Source: an uncultured Spirochaetota bacterium
GTDB lineage: Bacteria > Spirochaetota > UBA4802 > UBA5550
Length of the DNA stretch: 64,000 bases
Direction of reading: 5' to 3'
Assembly: GCA_937872225.1 (NCBI GenBank)
Contig: CALMRZ010000016.1
Span: forward strand, 124,001-188,000
The translations under genes and the position numbers were made by a program. The notes below the pieces were generated by a model. That model did not search any database and had not been told where the DNA came from. It saw nothing but the letters and a program-made list of their open reading frames with translations. Positions within the stretch are counted from its first letter, which is position 1. Each line of letters starts with the position of its first letter. Shown here in pieces: positions 37,925 to 46,812 of this stretch.

Positions 37925-39868
37925 TCACTTGCCTGTTTCCGAAGCGGTTGCCCCGTGGACGGAAACGCTTCCGGGGCGCGAAGAGATTTTAAACCTGCTC
38001 ATCAAAGCGATCATTTCCTGGGCCTGATTGACCATGCCTTCGCTCGTTGATGTGGTTTCCTCGACAAGGGCCGCGTTTTGCTGAGTCATGCTCTCAAGCT
38101 CAATGACGGCCTTGTTTATCTGTTCCATGCCGAGCCTCTGCTCGTCGCTGGCCGCAGCGATTTCGGAGATTATGTTCGCGGATGACTGCGCCGTATCGGC
38201 AATTTCCTTGAGAAATTCGCTTGATTCGACCACCAGCCGGGTTCCGTTTTCGACCGTCTCCACCGATTCTATTATCAACTGTTCGATCTGTTTTGCCGCG
38301 TCGCCCGACCGCTGGGCCAGGTTCCTTACTTCTCCGGCGACAACGGCGAATCCTCTGCCCTGCTCTCCGGCCCGGGCCGCCTCAACGGCGGCATTGAGGG
38401 CCAGCAGATTCGTTTGAAAGGCTATCTCGTTTATTACCGAAATAATCTCGGAAATTTTTTTGCTCGAATCATTGATTTCATTTATCGATTGTATCGCTAT
38501 CAGCGCCTGCTTGCTTCCCAATGACGACTTGCGGGCCCCTTCCTGGGTGAGCTCCCGGGCTTTTTTTGAATTTTCCGCGTTTCTTTCCACGGTCGAGGTG
38601 TTTTCTTCAATGGTTGACGCGATTTCCTCAAGGGCCGAGGCCTGTTGCGTTGTCCTGTGTGACAGGTTCATGTTTCCCCTGGTTATCTGTTCAACGGAGA
38701 GGCCCAGGTTCCGGGCCGAGTCGATTACCCGTGAAATCAGTTCTTCCAGGTTGTCCGCCGATGAATTAAGCGCCCGGGCCAGATTGCCGATCTCGTCTTT
38801 CTGGACGACGGAGACCCTCTGGGTGAAATCTCCTTCGGCGATTTTATCCGCGAAATCGCTCATCAGGCGTACCGGGTTGGATATTTTCCCCGATATGTAG
38901 ATACTGGCCAAAAAACATATGCCGATCGCGGCAATCGAGATAAGAATCGTGGCGAGAATGATCTTGGTCATCGGCGCGAATAACCTGCTTTTGGAAACGG
39001 TCAATACGAGAATCCAACCCGTCTGCGCTATCTCGTTGAAGTAAACCATTTTCGTGTCGCCGCTGAGGTCGAGAGACGCCGTGCCCTTTTTATCGGCCAG
39101 TATCCGGGCCCCGAGGGAGGAGAATCCCGGGTCCGGGTGCTCCGTTATCTTTTTCTTCATGATAAGCTTTTTATCTTCGAACGAGATAAACATTCCGTCG
39201 GAATCGATGAGGAAGGCCTTCATGCCAATTTTTTCGTCATGGATGCCGTTGATGAAGTTCTGAATCATGACTATGTCATAATCACCGCTGGCGACGCCGA
39301 GAAGGCGGTTTTGATCGTCAAAGAAGGGGGACACCGCCGATATCATGGTTACACCCGTGGCGTCATCGAAAAAAGGCCGCGACCACGCGACCCGGTTTTC
39401 CGTGATGACCGTTCCCGTTTTATACCACATCTGGTTGTGAAAATCATATGACGGTTTTTCATATTCATCCGTAAATATAATTTTTTCCCCGTCCTTGTAT
39501 ACGTAGGGTCCGAAGTATCTGATTGCCGGACTGTAGCGGTAGGGTTCAAACCAGATACCGAACCCGAAGCTCTGGGGGCTGTCCAGGTTCAGGTTCTTGA
39601 AATATCTGACAAATGATTCCCGGGAGGTCATGTTTTTATTGCTCTGTCCGAGGGACGCGATTGATCTGACAATCGATGAATGAGTGTTCAGTTTGTCTGT
39701 GATATCGAGGGACACTGCTTCGAGCCTCTGCGGCATTTTCTGGTTGATTTCATCAATGATGGTGAAATAGGTAATCAATATCGAAGTCAGTGAAATAGTA
39801 AGTATGGCTCCGAAAACAATAAGGGTGATGTAGCTCATTATTTTGAATTTAAAGGAATGGATGTTCAT
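37925..39868 (-). CDS. Methyl-accepting chemotaxis protein with dCache sensor
   Basis: 647 residues: TM1 (about 12-35), periplasmic dCache-type ligand domain (about 40-300; FGFGIWFEPYRY, SRPFFDDATGVTMISAVSPFFDD, LGVASGDYDI), TM2 (about 305-328), HAMP (about 330-385) and a cytoplasmic signalling domain with the conserved hairpin tip (EIAFQTNLLALNAAVEAARAGEQGRGFAVVA, near 495-525). The Cache domain suggests a small organic ligand such as an amino or carboxylic acid. No other chemotaxis genes are nearby. GAGGAG precedes the start at 39868. The 300 bases to the next gene hold no feature I recognise. Confidence 0.93.
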   Translation of the reverse strand: MNIHSFKFKIMSYITLIVFGAILTISLTSILITYFTIIDEINQKMPQRLEAVSLDITDKLNTHSSIVRSIASLGQSNKNMTSRESFVRYFKNLNLDSPQSFGFGIWFEPYRYSPAIRYFGPYVYKDGEKIIFTDEYEKPSYDFHNQMWYKTGTVITENRVAWSRPFFDDATGVTMISAVSPFFDDQNRLLGVASGDYDIVMIQNFINGIHDEKIGMKAFLIDSDGMFISFEDKKLIMKKKITEHPDPGFSSLGARILADKKGTASLDLSGDTKMVYFNEIAQTGWILVLTVSKSRLFAPMTKIILATILISIAAIGICFLASIYISGKISNPVRLMSDFADKIAEGDFTQRVSVVQKDEIGNLARALNSSADNLEELISRVIDSARNLGLSVEQITRGNMNLSHRTTQQASALEEIASTIEENTSTVERNAENSKKARELTQEGARKSSLGSKQALIAIQSINEINDSSKKISEIISVINEIAFQTNLLALNAAVEAARAGEQGRGFAVVAGEVRNLAQRSGDAAKQIEQLIIESVETVENGTRLVVESSEFLKEIADTAQSSANIISEIAAASDEQRLGMEQINKAVIELESMTQQNAALVEETTSTSEGMVNQAQEMIALMSRFKISSRPGSVSVHGATASETGK

Positions 39869-40168
39869 GCGGTTACTCCTCTCGATTGTGTCGGAAAATA
39901 ATTGAGCGGCGAAACTCTACCGCGAAAATGCCGTTGATCCAAAACAACGAACGTCGTGCATGAGAGAATTTATTCCATAATGACCTCCGTATTCTGCGGC
40001 ATCTGACGGTCAGCCCGGTGGCGTTATGCAGACCGGCAATGGCCGGAGGATGCAAATCAGGCGAAACACTGATATGGTGAATATAGCACCAATGTTTTGA
40101 TAAAATCAAGTAAAAGTGTTCAAAGCCAGGGGCTATTTGAGAGAATGATATAACGGTGCCGGGCGCCG

Positions 40169-40798
40169 TCAGGCGAGCATTTTTTTCAGTTCCGCCATCA
40201 GGGCCGGGATCGGGTCCTCAGGGCTTTGCGAAAAATGGACGTCATGCTTCTTCTTCTGGAATTCGGACATGTTGTAGCGCAGCAGCTGGGATGCCATGGC
40301 GTTCAGCATGAAGGCGGCCGCGTCGATGTCGATATCGGCGCGGATGTCGCCCCCGGCGATCCCCTTTTTAAGTATGCTCTTCCATTCGATGACCCCCAGC
40401 CGGAAGAGCTCCGACGTGTGTTCCGCATATTGAGCGTTGTACGGCAGGCTCATCTCGTGCCACAGGCAGATGAGCTCCGGCTGTTCCCTGCCCAGCTTCA
40501 GGGACCGCTCCAGGACCGCCTCGATGTGCGGGAAGGTGTCCCGGTGTTCGACCGGCTGCGCGAAGGTCTTCCGCTGTATCTCGATGCCCATGGTGATGAT
40601 GGTGTGCGCCAGGTCCTCCTTGGTGGCGAAGTAGGAGTAGATCGAGCCGTAGGACACGCCCATCTCCCGGGCGATGTCCTCGATCTTGGCGTTGGAAATG
40701 CCCTTCCTGCCCATCACCCGGATGGTGGTTTCAATGAGGCGCAGCCGTTTTTCCTCGGGTATGTTGTCGAAGGTTTCCTTGTGATATTTCTTTTTCAT
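40169..40798 (-). CDS. TetR-family transcriptional regulator
   Basis: 209 residues from ATG 40798 (MKKKYHKETFDNIPEEK). The frame extends to a TTG at 40873, but those bases form a TTGACA promoter element, so I reject that start. HTH at about 15-60 (RLIETTIRVMGRKGISNAKIEDIAREMGVSYGSIYSYFATKEDLAHTI). The C-terminal part is a divergent ligand domain. It is preceded by the cytochrome gene on the same strand and may regulate it or the MCP; there is no direct evidence. Confidence 0.85.
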   Translation of the reverse strand: MKKKYHKETFDNIPEEKRLRLIETTIRVMGRKGISNAKIEDIAREMGVSYGSIYSYFATKEDLAHTIITMGIEIQRKTFAQPVEHRDTFPHIEAVLERSLKLGREQPELICLWHEMSLPYNAQYAEHTSELFRLGVIEWKSILKKGIAGGDIRADIDIDAAAFMLNAMASQLLRYNMSEFQKKKHDVHFSQSPEDPIPALMAELKKMLA

Positions 40799-40844
40799 CG
40801 GCGGCGCAAACCGGGCATCCCGCGTAAATTGAACATCGTGTCTT

Positions 40845-40873
40845 AACCTGGTTTCCGATCGGGATAATGTCAA
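40845..40873 (-). promoter_or_regulatory. Candidate promoter of the second TetR gene
   Basis: TTGACA on the minus strand at 40873-40868. The base-17 position offers only CAGGTT as a -10 (40850-40845). The perfect -35 and its location 70 bases before the ATG are the main support. Confidence 0.3.
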
Positions 40874-40926
40874 GTCATTTCAAAAGTCACGGCGGCCGGG
40901 CGGTCGGCGGCCTCGGTGCCATGGGC

Positions 40927-41313
40927 CTACTGTCTGTGGCATGCCGCGCACTGCGCCTGCTTCGGCGCCGTTGCCGCCGTGAGATGGCATTCGCCGTAGC
41001 ATTTTTTGTGCACGAGCTTTTCCGCCCCCGGGCCGAAGTGGCACCCCTTGTTCGAGCATTTCTCGTTTATCTTTCCCTTGTGGTGGCAGGTTGTGCAGTT
41101 TTTTCCCAGGGCCGCGGCGCTTTTCTTGTGCGCCGCATGGTTGAAGGTCACCGCCTTCTGCTGAGGCGCTGCTGAAACCGGCGATATGATCACGGGTTTT
41201 GCCGCTTCTTCGAGCGCCTGGCCCTCTTCTTTCGGGGCCTCTTCTTTTTTACAGGTCACCGTGAAGGCAACGCACGCGGCAATGAGGATGAAAAGAGGTA
41301 AGTATTTTTTCAT
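40927..41313 (-). CDS. Small multiheme c-type cytochrome lipoprotein (class III-like)
   Basis: 128 residues. The signal peptide ends at a lipobox-like TVTC (Cys21), so it is probably anchored in the periplasm. Four heme-attachment motifs can be read: CTTCH (73-77), CSNKGCH (Cx4CH, 86-92), CYGECH (Cx3CH, 105-110) and CAACH (122-126), with extra His (59, 62, 78) as possible second axial ligands. Cx2CH and Cx4CH are usual in cytochrome c3/c7; Cx3CH is rare. It is a likely periplasmic electron carrier. AAGGAGA precedes the ATG. It follows two other envelope genes on the same strand. Confidence 0.85.
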   Translation of the reverse strand: MKKYLPLFILIAACVAFTVTCKKEEAPKEEGQALEEAAKPVIISPVSAAPQQKAVTFNHAAHKKSAAALGKNCTTCHHKGKINEKCSNKGCHFGPGAEKLVHKKCYGECHLTAATAPKQAQCAACHRQ

Positions 41314-41368
41314 GACATGTCTCCTTGTTGTGTGATTTGTATGTATGGCATGGGCTTATATCCGCCTG

Positions 41369-41776
41369 TTATTTCCTCGCCCTTATCAGGGAGAAGAGGG
41401 CGGCCGCCGCAAGAGAAAGTCCGAGAACCAGGTATGGATACAGGGTGTAATGATAACTGTTCCACCCTGGACCGCTCATTCTATGAATGGCAAAGGACAT
41501 GGCGGTCCCGATCTCGCCGCCGATAAGGGACCCGCTATAGGAGCGCATGAATCCAGGTGAATATCCACGCGCAGCTTTTTTCACGACAAGGTTCACCAGG
41601 GCGGCCGGTACAAGGGCGATCACCCCGTAGGCCAGGCCGAAGAGTATGAAAAGGGCCGGGACGGCGAGCTCACTGATGCGGTTGTAGCCGTTGGCGAGGA
41701 GCTCTCCGCACGAAAGCAGGAGAAGGGCGGCCGCAGCCGCGCCGGATGTTGCGTGTCGTGACGATGTCATGATCAT
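41369..41776 (-). CDS. Small integral membrane protein of unknown function
   Basis: 135 residues with an Ala/Leu-rich N-terminal segment (possible signal peptide, with a Cys in LLLLSCGELL), a long hydrophobic stretch (about 35-65) and another near the C-terminus (about 112-130). I do not recognise a family. It lies 55 bases upstream of the cytochrome gene on the same strand and may be co-transcribed. The start is uncertain because no good ribosome site precedes ATG 41776. Confidence 0.55.
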   Translation of the reverse strand: MIMTSSRHATSGAAAAALLLLSCGELLANGYNRISELAVPALFILFGLAYGVIALVPAALVNLVVKKAARGYSPGFMRSYSGSLIGGEIGTAMSFAIHRMSGPGWNSYHYTLYPYLVLGLSLAAAALFSLIRARK

Positions 41777-41863
41777 ACATCATGCAGACATTGCCGGCAA
41801 AATCAAGAGTTTTTTGCCGGGAAGCCTGCCGCGCGATGGGGGAACGGCCGTTGAGCAGTTACG

Positions 41864-43075
41864 TCAGGGCACCACCGGCAGTGCCAGGTACGCTTCCCAC
41901 AGGCCCAGGACCGGGCGCCTGAAGCCGAACTCGTCGTAAAATTCGGTGTCGCGCCACGCCTTGTTGATGTCCTCCGGCGCACCCAGGGTCGTGCGCCACA
42001 GGGTATCGTAATCCCGCACGAGAAAGTTCACCACAAAGACCAGGTTGAGGCGGTGCGCCTCGTCCAGGAGGAGGGTGAAGTACTCCTTCTGCTTCGCCGC
42101 GGTGCCGGCAAGGGTAATGTCCGGGTCGTAGGCGGTCATGGTGAGACGCTGCGCCGGGAAGCTCGTCTCGGTGATGCAGACGGGCTTCGCGTCCGTGTTA
42201 AGGGTGGAGGAGAATATCTTAGCGAACATGTCCGCCGGGATCGCGGCGCCGGGTTGCTCCGCGAAGAAGGGGTGCAGCGATATGGCATAGTAATCAGTAA
42301 AGGGCGTGATGTCCGCCAGTGCCGCCATCTGGTCAGTGTGATTCGCGCTGGAATAGCCTTCGACCAGGTCGATCCCGGTGAGGGTGACGAATTTGGGAAG
42401 GGCCGGGTATTCACTCTCCAGCGTGGCATAGGTCTCGCTCTGGAGCTCCACGTAGGCGGCCCACTGGGCCGGGATCAGGTGCTTCACCAGATTCACCTCC
42501 ACGCCGATGGCGATATAGTCCGGATTGAAATAATTGATCACGCTTCTGCAGTAATTGAGATAGGCGGTTTTTACGTCGGCATGATTGAAGCTGTATCCGC
42601 TCCACGGCGTTGTCAGGGGTTGGTTGTCACCGGTATCGTTCCATAGCGGCGCCAGGCCGTTCCGCATGCTGTTGATGGGAGTAATGGCGACATAGAGCTT
42701 GTGCCCCGCCGGAATATGGCTTTTACGGAAAGCCCAGTCGTCCGTGACTTTTGTTGGATAGGTCGTGTAATCGTAGCTCGCCAGGGCCTGGTCCCACGGT
42801 ATGCCGTTGTCGAAGTGATGGCAGATCAGGTCCGCGTCAGTGCGGATCCTTTCATACACGTATTCGATTTTATCCATGCCCGAAATATCATAGGGAAAGG
42901 GCGTCAGGCCCAGGTAGAAGGGCCGGGACGTGTGGTTGATGGTGACATCGCCGGGCAGCAGCGCGGTCAGGGCCAGGCCGGCAGGGTCGGCCTGTTCCTC
43001 GGTTTTTTTGCAAGATAGGGCGAAGGACAACGCGGCTATAAAAATGAAAATCAAAGTAATTTTTGTTTTATTCAT
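41864..43075 (-). CDS. TIM-barrel-like lipoprotein, possible glycoside hydrolase
   Basis: 403 residues from ATG 43075, chosen because AAGGAG lies eight bases before it; an ATG two codons earlier is too close. The signal peptide ends in LSFALSC, so it is a probable lipoprotein. The body has features of a (beta/alpha)8 glycosidase: PFYLGLTPFPYDISGMDKIE, YVAITPINSMRNG, DYIAIGVEVNL (Glu near the end of strand 4), YYAISLHPFF and PVCITETSFPAQ (Glu near strand 7), the order expected for two catalytic acids in clan GH-A. Substrate and family are unassigned; a similarity to GH53-like enzymes is only a guess. Confidence 0.7.
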   Translation of the reverse strand: MNKTKITLIFIFIAALSFALSCKKTEEQADPAGLALTALLPGDVTINHTSRPFYLGLTPFPYDISGMDKIEYVYERIRTDADLICHHFDNGIPWDQALASYDYTTYPTKVTDDWAFRKSHIPAGHKLYVAITPINSMRNGLAPLWNDTGDNQPLTTPWSGYSFNHADVKTAYLNYCRSVINYFNPDYIAIGVEVNLVKHLIPAQWAAYVELQSETYATLESEYPALPKFVTLTGIDLVEGYSSANHTDQMAALADITPFTDYYAISLHPFFAEQPGAAIPADMFAKIFSSTLNTDAKPVCITETSFPAQRLTMTAYDPDITLAGTAAKQKEYFTLLLDEAHRLNLVFVVNFLVRDYDTLWRTTLGAPEDINKAWRDTEFYDEFGFRRPVLGLWEAYLALPVVP

Positions 43076-43195
43076 GGTCATGGCTCCTTGGGGCAATCCT
43101 GTCAATAATACAAAATATCAGGGGATCCGGCAAATTAATTGATGAATTAATTACCGCGCATATGCCCAGGGTTTTGATGAGTTCTATGTTTTATA

Positions 43196-43291
43196 TTATA
43201 GATGCTCTATCGCCAGCCGGTTGAACCGCTCCGCGTGCTCGTCATGGGGGCAGTGGCCGGCCTTATCGAAAATAACAAGCTTCGCGATGAA
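43196..43291 (-). pseudogene. Relic of an alpha/beta-hydrolase C-terminus
   Basis: On the minus strand 43291-43196 reads as FIAKLVIFDKAGHCPHDEHA, continuing ERFNRLAIEHL and a stop. This is the typical end of an alpha/beta hydrolase, including the catalytic-His segment AGHCPHDE. Upstream of it the sequence becomes AT-rich and unrelated, so the rest of the gene is missing. It borders the MNT-HEPN pair, whose arrival may have removed it. Confidence 0.65.
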
Positions 43292-43336
43292 TAAAAATAT
43301 GCTTTACTTTCAGGAATATGGCATTACATTCATTAC

Positions 43337-43648
43337 ATGATCAATCAAACCCTGAACGACATCAAGCAAACCGTCGCTTTCTTTAGTCCTGATAACGAGA
43401 TAATACTGTTCGGGTCCAGGGCGCGGAATGACCATACCGAAACAAGCGATTACGATATAATGGTCATAATACCCGGTTCCATTTCCATTGAGGAAAAAAT
43501 AAAACTTTCAGGGATGATAACGCGCGCCCTCGCCAAGAAAAAAATATCCGCTGACGTTTTGATAGAGAGCAGGGAGGAAATAGATATTAAAAAAGCGTTA
43601 CCTGGGACCATTGTACGGGAGGCGGTTCGGGAGGGGATACGGATTTGA
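43337..43648 (+). CDS. MNT-type nucleotidyltransferase (antitoxin of MNT-HEPN pair)
   Basis: 103 residues. The minimal nucleotidyltransferase signature is complete: ILFGSRARNDHTETSDYDIMVI, with GSR (26-28) and the metal-binding Asp residues (38, 40). In such modules the MNT protein neutralises the HEPN RNase by AMPylation and/or binding. The DNA is clearly AT-richer than the surroundings, suggesting horizontal arrival. It overlaps the HEPN gene. Confidence 0.88.
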   Translation: MINQTLNDIKQTVAFFSPDNEIILFGSRARNDHTETSDYDIMVIIPGSISIEEKIKLSGMITRALAKKKISADVLIESREEIDIKKALPGTIVREAVREGIRI

Positions 43649-44034
43649 CTCCTTCCGGGCTTGAATATGTCAGAAATTGGCTTATCAAGGCAAATAACGA
43701 TATAAAGGTCGCTGAACGCGAATTAAATTCAGCCGATCCGGTTACTGATGCGGTTTGTTTTCATTGCCAGCAGGCTGTGGAGAAGTTCCTTAAAACATAC
43801 CTGATTTTTCATAGTCGTGAAGTTGGCAAAACGCATAATGTATATATACTTCTTGAGGATTGTGGCGAGATTGATGCTGAGTTTGTCGAAGTTGATTTGA
43901 AAAATATAAACTTTTTCGGGGTCAATGTAAGATATCCTGATGAGTTCTATACCCCAACGATCGATGAATCACGTGAATACCTTGATATCGCAAAAAAGAT
44001 CAAGAGCATGGTTGAGGATAGATTGCAATTATAG
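43645..44034 (+). CDS. HEPN-domain protein (putative RNase toxin)
   Basis: 129 residues from a TTG (43645) that overlaps the preceding stop, so translation is coupled. The HEPN core is FHCQQAVEKFLKTYLIFHSREVGKTHNVYILLEDC. Arg58 and His64 form an RX5H motif within the RX4-6H catalytic consensus of HEPN ribonucleases. Together with the preceding MNT gene it makes a complete type VII-like toxin-antitoxin or defence module. The base composition is AT-rich. Confidence 0.87.
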   Translation: MTPSGLEYVRNWLIKANNDIKVAERELNSADPVTDAVCFHCQQAVEKFLKTYLIFHSREVGKTHNVYILLEDCGEIDAEFVEVDLKNINFFGVNVRYPDEFYTPTIDESREYLDIAKKIKSMVEDRLQL

Positions 44035-44163
44035 AACCCAACCAGACATAATAATTACCCGGTAATTCCTTCTTTAATACCGCAAGCTGAAAAAATTTCT
44101 TATTGAAAAAAAAGGGCACCCCTGTAGTGTGTGTCTTACTTTTTGTCCGATACGGGTCAATGC

Positions 44164-44388
44164 ATGACGAAAACAGCGGTAAAACATATAGTCAAAATCA
44201 ACACCGAGATGTGCAAGGGGTGCGGTCTCTGCGTCGCCTACTGTCCGAAGAAGGTCCTGAAAGAGTCCGAGCACCTGAACAAGGCCGGTTACCATTACGC
44301 GGAGCCGGGAGACATGGACCAGTGCACCGGGTGCCTCATCTGCACCCTGGTCTGCCCCGAGGTGGTGATCGAGGTGTACGATGAATAA
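44164..44388 (+). CDS. 2-oxoacid:ferredoxin oxidoreductase, ferredoxin (delta) subunit
   Basis: 74 residues from ATG 44164. Two [4Fe-4S] motifs: [11 protein letters not shown] (17-27, then P) and [11 protein letters not shown] (54-64, then P). It carries electrons from the TPP subunit to external ferredoxin. The stop overlaps the next gene by eight bases. A longer frame opens at 44131, but family alignment favours the later ATG; no strong ribosome site is visible. Confidence 0.9.
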   Translation: MTKTAVKHIVKINTEMCKGCGLCVAYCPKKVLKESEHLNKAGYHYAEPGDMDQCTGCLICTLVCPEVVIEVYDE

Positions 44389-45442
44389 GATCTTCATAAG
44401 CGGCAACCACGCCTTTGCCGAGTCGGCCATACGGGCCGGGTGCAGGTGCTATTTCGGCTATCCCATCACCCCGCAGAACGAGCTGGGCGAGTACATGGCC
44501 GACCACATGCGGCGCGAGGGCCGCGTCTTCATACAGTCCGAAAGCGAAACAGCGGCCATCAACATGGTCATCGGCGCAGCTGCCACCGGCTCCCGGGTCA
44601 TGACCTCGTCGTCGAGCCCCGGCGTGAGCCTCAAGCAGGAGGGGATATCCTTCCTGGCCGGGTTCGAGCTCCCGGCGGTCATCGTGAACGTGATGCGCGG
44701 CGGCCCGGGCCTCGGCAACATCGCGCCGGCCCAGGGCGACTACTTCCAGGCGACCCGCGGCGGCGGCCACGGCGACTACCGCACCCCGGTGTTCGCGCCG
44801 GCATCGGTCCAGGAGATCGCGGACCTCACCTACCACGCCTTCGACGTGGCGGACCGGTACCGCACGCCGGTCATGATGCTCTCCGACGGCATGATGGGCC
44901 AGATGAAGGAGCCGGTCGTGTTCCCGGAGAGGATCGCGGAGCTCCCGGCGAAGGAATGGGCCCTGGGGGGACGGGGCGACGGCCCCAGCCGGTACCTCTG
45001 CTCCCTCATCCTGGACGCCATGGAGATGGAGCGCCACAACTGGAAGCTGGTGCGCAAATACAATGAAATCGAGAAGAACGAGATACGCTTCGAAGAATAC
45101 ATGACCGACGACGCGGAGATCATCGTCATCGCCTACGGCACCACGGCGCGAATCGCCAAGGGCGCCATCAAGCGGGTGCGGAAGGACGGCGTGCGCGCCG
45201 GCATGATACGGCCCATCACCCTCTGGCCCTTCCCGAAGCAGGTCCTGAACGACCTGGCCTCGCGGGTCAAGACCTTCGTGGTCTTCGAGATGAGCACCGG
45301 CCAGATGCTGGAGGACGTGCAGATAGCCCTGGAGGGCAAGGCGGACATCATCTTCCACGGCAGGCCGGGAGGCGTTGTGCCCACGCCGGTCGAATTCGCC
45401 CGGATCATTTACCGGGAATACCAGAAAACAGCGAAGTCATAA
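44381..45442 (+). CDS. vorB: 2-oxoacid:ferredoxin oxidoreductase alpha subunit, VorB type
   Basis: 353 residues. Characteristic segments: [90 protein letters not shown] and [11 protein letters not shown]. These match the form annotated as 3-methyl-2-oxobutanoate (2-ketoisovalerate) oxidoreductase VorB, which decarboxylates branched-chain 2-oxoacids to acyl-CoA with reduced ferredoxin. A 2-oxoglutarate or other 2-oxoacid specificity is not excluded. The isobutyryl-CoA product would be the substrate of IcmF encoded nearby. Confidence 0.9.
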   Translation: MNKIFISGNHAFAESAIRAGCRCYFGYPITPQNELGEYMADHMRREGRVFIQSESETAAINMVIGAAATGSRVMTSSSSPGVSLKQEGISFLAGFELPAVIVNVMRGGPGLGNIAPAQGDYFQATRGGGHGDYRTPVFAPASVQEIADLTYHAFDVADRYRTPVMMLSDGMMGQMKEPVVFPERIAELPAKEWALGGRGDGPSRYLCSLILDAMEMERHNWKLVRKYNEIEKNEIRFEEYMTDDAEIIVIAYGTTARIAKGAIKRVRKDGVRAGMIRPITLWPFPKQVLNDLASRVKTFVVFEMSTGQMLEDVQIALEGKADIIFHGRPGGVVPTPVEFARIIYREYQKTAKS

Positions 45443-45444
45443 CC

Positions 45445-46194
45445 ATGAAACTCAAGAACCCATGGCCGAAATATTACAAGAAAGACGTGGTCACCCACTA
45501 CTGCCCCGGGTGCGGCCACGGCATCGTGCACCGCATCGTGGCCGAGGTGCTGGAGGAGCTTGACCTGGGCAAGCGCGCCATCTGCGTGAACCCGGCGGGC
45601 TGCGCCGTGCTGGCGTACCTCTACTTCGATTTCGACGTGATCGAGTCGGCCCACGGCCGCGGCACCGCCATCGCCACCGGCGTCAAGCGCTCGCGGCCGG
45701 ACCTGTTTGTGTTCACCTACCAGGGCGACGGCGACCTCTCCGCCATCGGCACGGCGGAGACGATCCACTCAGCGAACCGCGGCGAGAACATCTGCGTTAT
45801 CTTCATAAACAACGCGGTATACGGCATGACCGGCGGCCAGCTGGCGCCGACCACGCTCCTTGAGATGAAGACCACCACCACGCCCCTGGGACGCGACCCG
45901 AAATACGACGGGTATCCGCTCCACATAACGGACGTCGTGGCCCAGTTTCCCGGCGTCGTGTACGCGGAGCGGGTGGCCGTGGACGGGCCGGCTGGTATCC
46001 GCAAGACCAAGAAGGCCATCACCACCGCCTTTCAGACCCAGGTGGACGGCCTCGGCTATTCCATCATCGAGGTGCTGTCGCCCTGCCCGACGAACTGGAA
46101 GCTGTCCCCGGTGGATTCCTTCAAGTGGGTCACGGACGTGATGATGAAGGAATTCCCGACCGGCGTACTGACAGACAAGAGGAAGAAGGTTTGA
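45445..46194 (+). CDS. 2-oxoacid:ferredoxin oxidoreductase beta subunit (TPP-binding)
   Basis: 249 residues. HYCPGCGHGIVHRI supplies Cys for the proximal cluster. The TPP/Mg motif is YQGDGDLSAIGTAETIHSANRGENICVIFINNAVYGMTGGQ (GDG..NN, about 91-127). It binds thiamine pyrophosphate and performs decarboxylation together with the alpha subunit. It starts two bases after the upstream stop and ends one base before the gamma subunit, so the four genes form one translation unit. Confidence 0.92.
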   Translation: MKLKNPWPKYYKKDVVTHYCPGCGHGIVHRIVAEVLEELDLGKRAICVNPAGCAVLAYLYFDFDVIESAHGRGTAIATGVKRSRPDLFVFTYQGDGDLSAIGTAETIHSANRGENICVIFINNAVYGMTGGQLAPTTLLEMKTTTTPLGRDPKYDGYPLHITDVVAQFPGVVYAERVAVDGPAGIRKTKKAITTAFQTQVDGLGYSIIEVLSPCPTNWKLSPVDSFKWVTDVMMKEFPTGVLTDKRKKV

Positions 46195-46195
46195 T

Positions 46196-46738
46196 ATGCT
46201 GCTGAAACTACTGATCGCCGGTTCCGGGGGGCAGGGAGTGCTCACCATAGGCAACGTGCTCGGCAACGCCGCGATGCTCGATAATTTTCATGTGACCTAC
46301 CTGCCTTCCTACGGGGCGGCCATGCGGGGCGGGACTGCCAACTGCACCATCTGCATATCGGACGAGGAAGTGGCGTCTCCCGTGGCGTCCACGCCGGACA
46401 TACTGGTCGCCATGAACCAGCCGTCCCTCATGACCTTCATCACCAGGCTTGAGGCCGGAGGACAGCTCCTGTATAACATGGATCTCGTGGACTCCGTTCC
46501 CGAGCGTCATGACGTCGACATTTTCGGCGCGCCGGTCAACAGGGTCGGCCGCGAACTCGGCAGCGAGCGCGGGGCCAACATGGTCATGCTGGGCTCCCTG
46601 GTGAAGCTGATCAAGATCATAAAGATCGAAACCGTCATGCAGAGCATCGAGATGATGATGGGTTCCAAGAAAAAGCTCGCCGAGTCTAGCCTGAAGGCCC
46701 TGCAGGCGGGGTACGACGGATTTCCGTTCGAGAAATAA
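46196..46738 (+). CDS. 2-oxoacid:ferredoxin oxidoreductase gamma subunit
   Basis: 180 residues with the CoA-binding gamma fold: GSGGQGVLTIGNVLGNAA near the N-terminus, YLPSYGAAMRGGTANCTICISDEEVASP and DILVAMNQPS. This subunit organises CoA binding. It is the last structural gene of the operon; a palindromic repeat and then a tandem-ACT gene follow. Confidence 0.92.
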   Translation: MLLKLLIAGSGGQGVLTIGNVLGNAAMLDNFHVTYLPSYGAAMRGGTANCTICISDEEVASPVASTPDILVAMNQPSLMTFITRLEAGGQLLYNMDLVDSVPERHDVDIFGAPVNRVGRELGSERGANMVMLGSLVKLIKIIKIETVMQSIEMMMGSKKKLAESSLKALQAGYDGFPFEK

Positions 46739-46740
46739 CC

Positions 46741-46797
46741 CTCACCCCCCCGTCCCCCTCTCCCACAAGTATGGGAGAAATGAGAGGGGGTGAGAAA
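46741..46797. repeat. GC-rich palindromic intergenic repeat
   Basis: Begins CCCTCACCCC, has a CCCTCTCCCA/TGGGAGA hairpin in the middle and ends GAGAGGGGGTGAG. It belongs to the same loose family as the copies at 49998-50034 and 53535-53668, and lies between the gamma subunit and the ACT gene. Confidence 0.5.
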
Positions 46798-46812
46798 TAA
46801 AGAGGTAACACC

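Noticed and set aside
40799-40873. Longer TetR start at TTG 40873
   Set aside because: The TTG is part of a TTGACA promoter element, no ribosome site precedes it, and TetR homology begins after ATG 40798.
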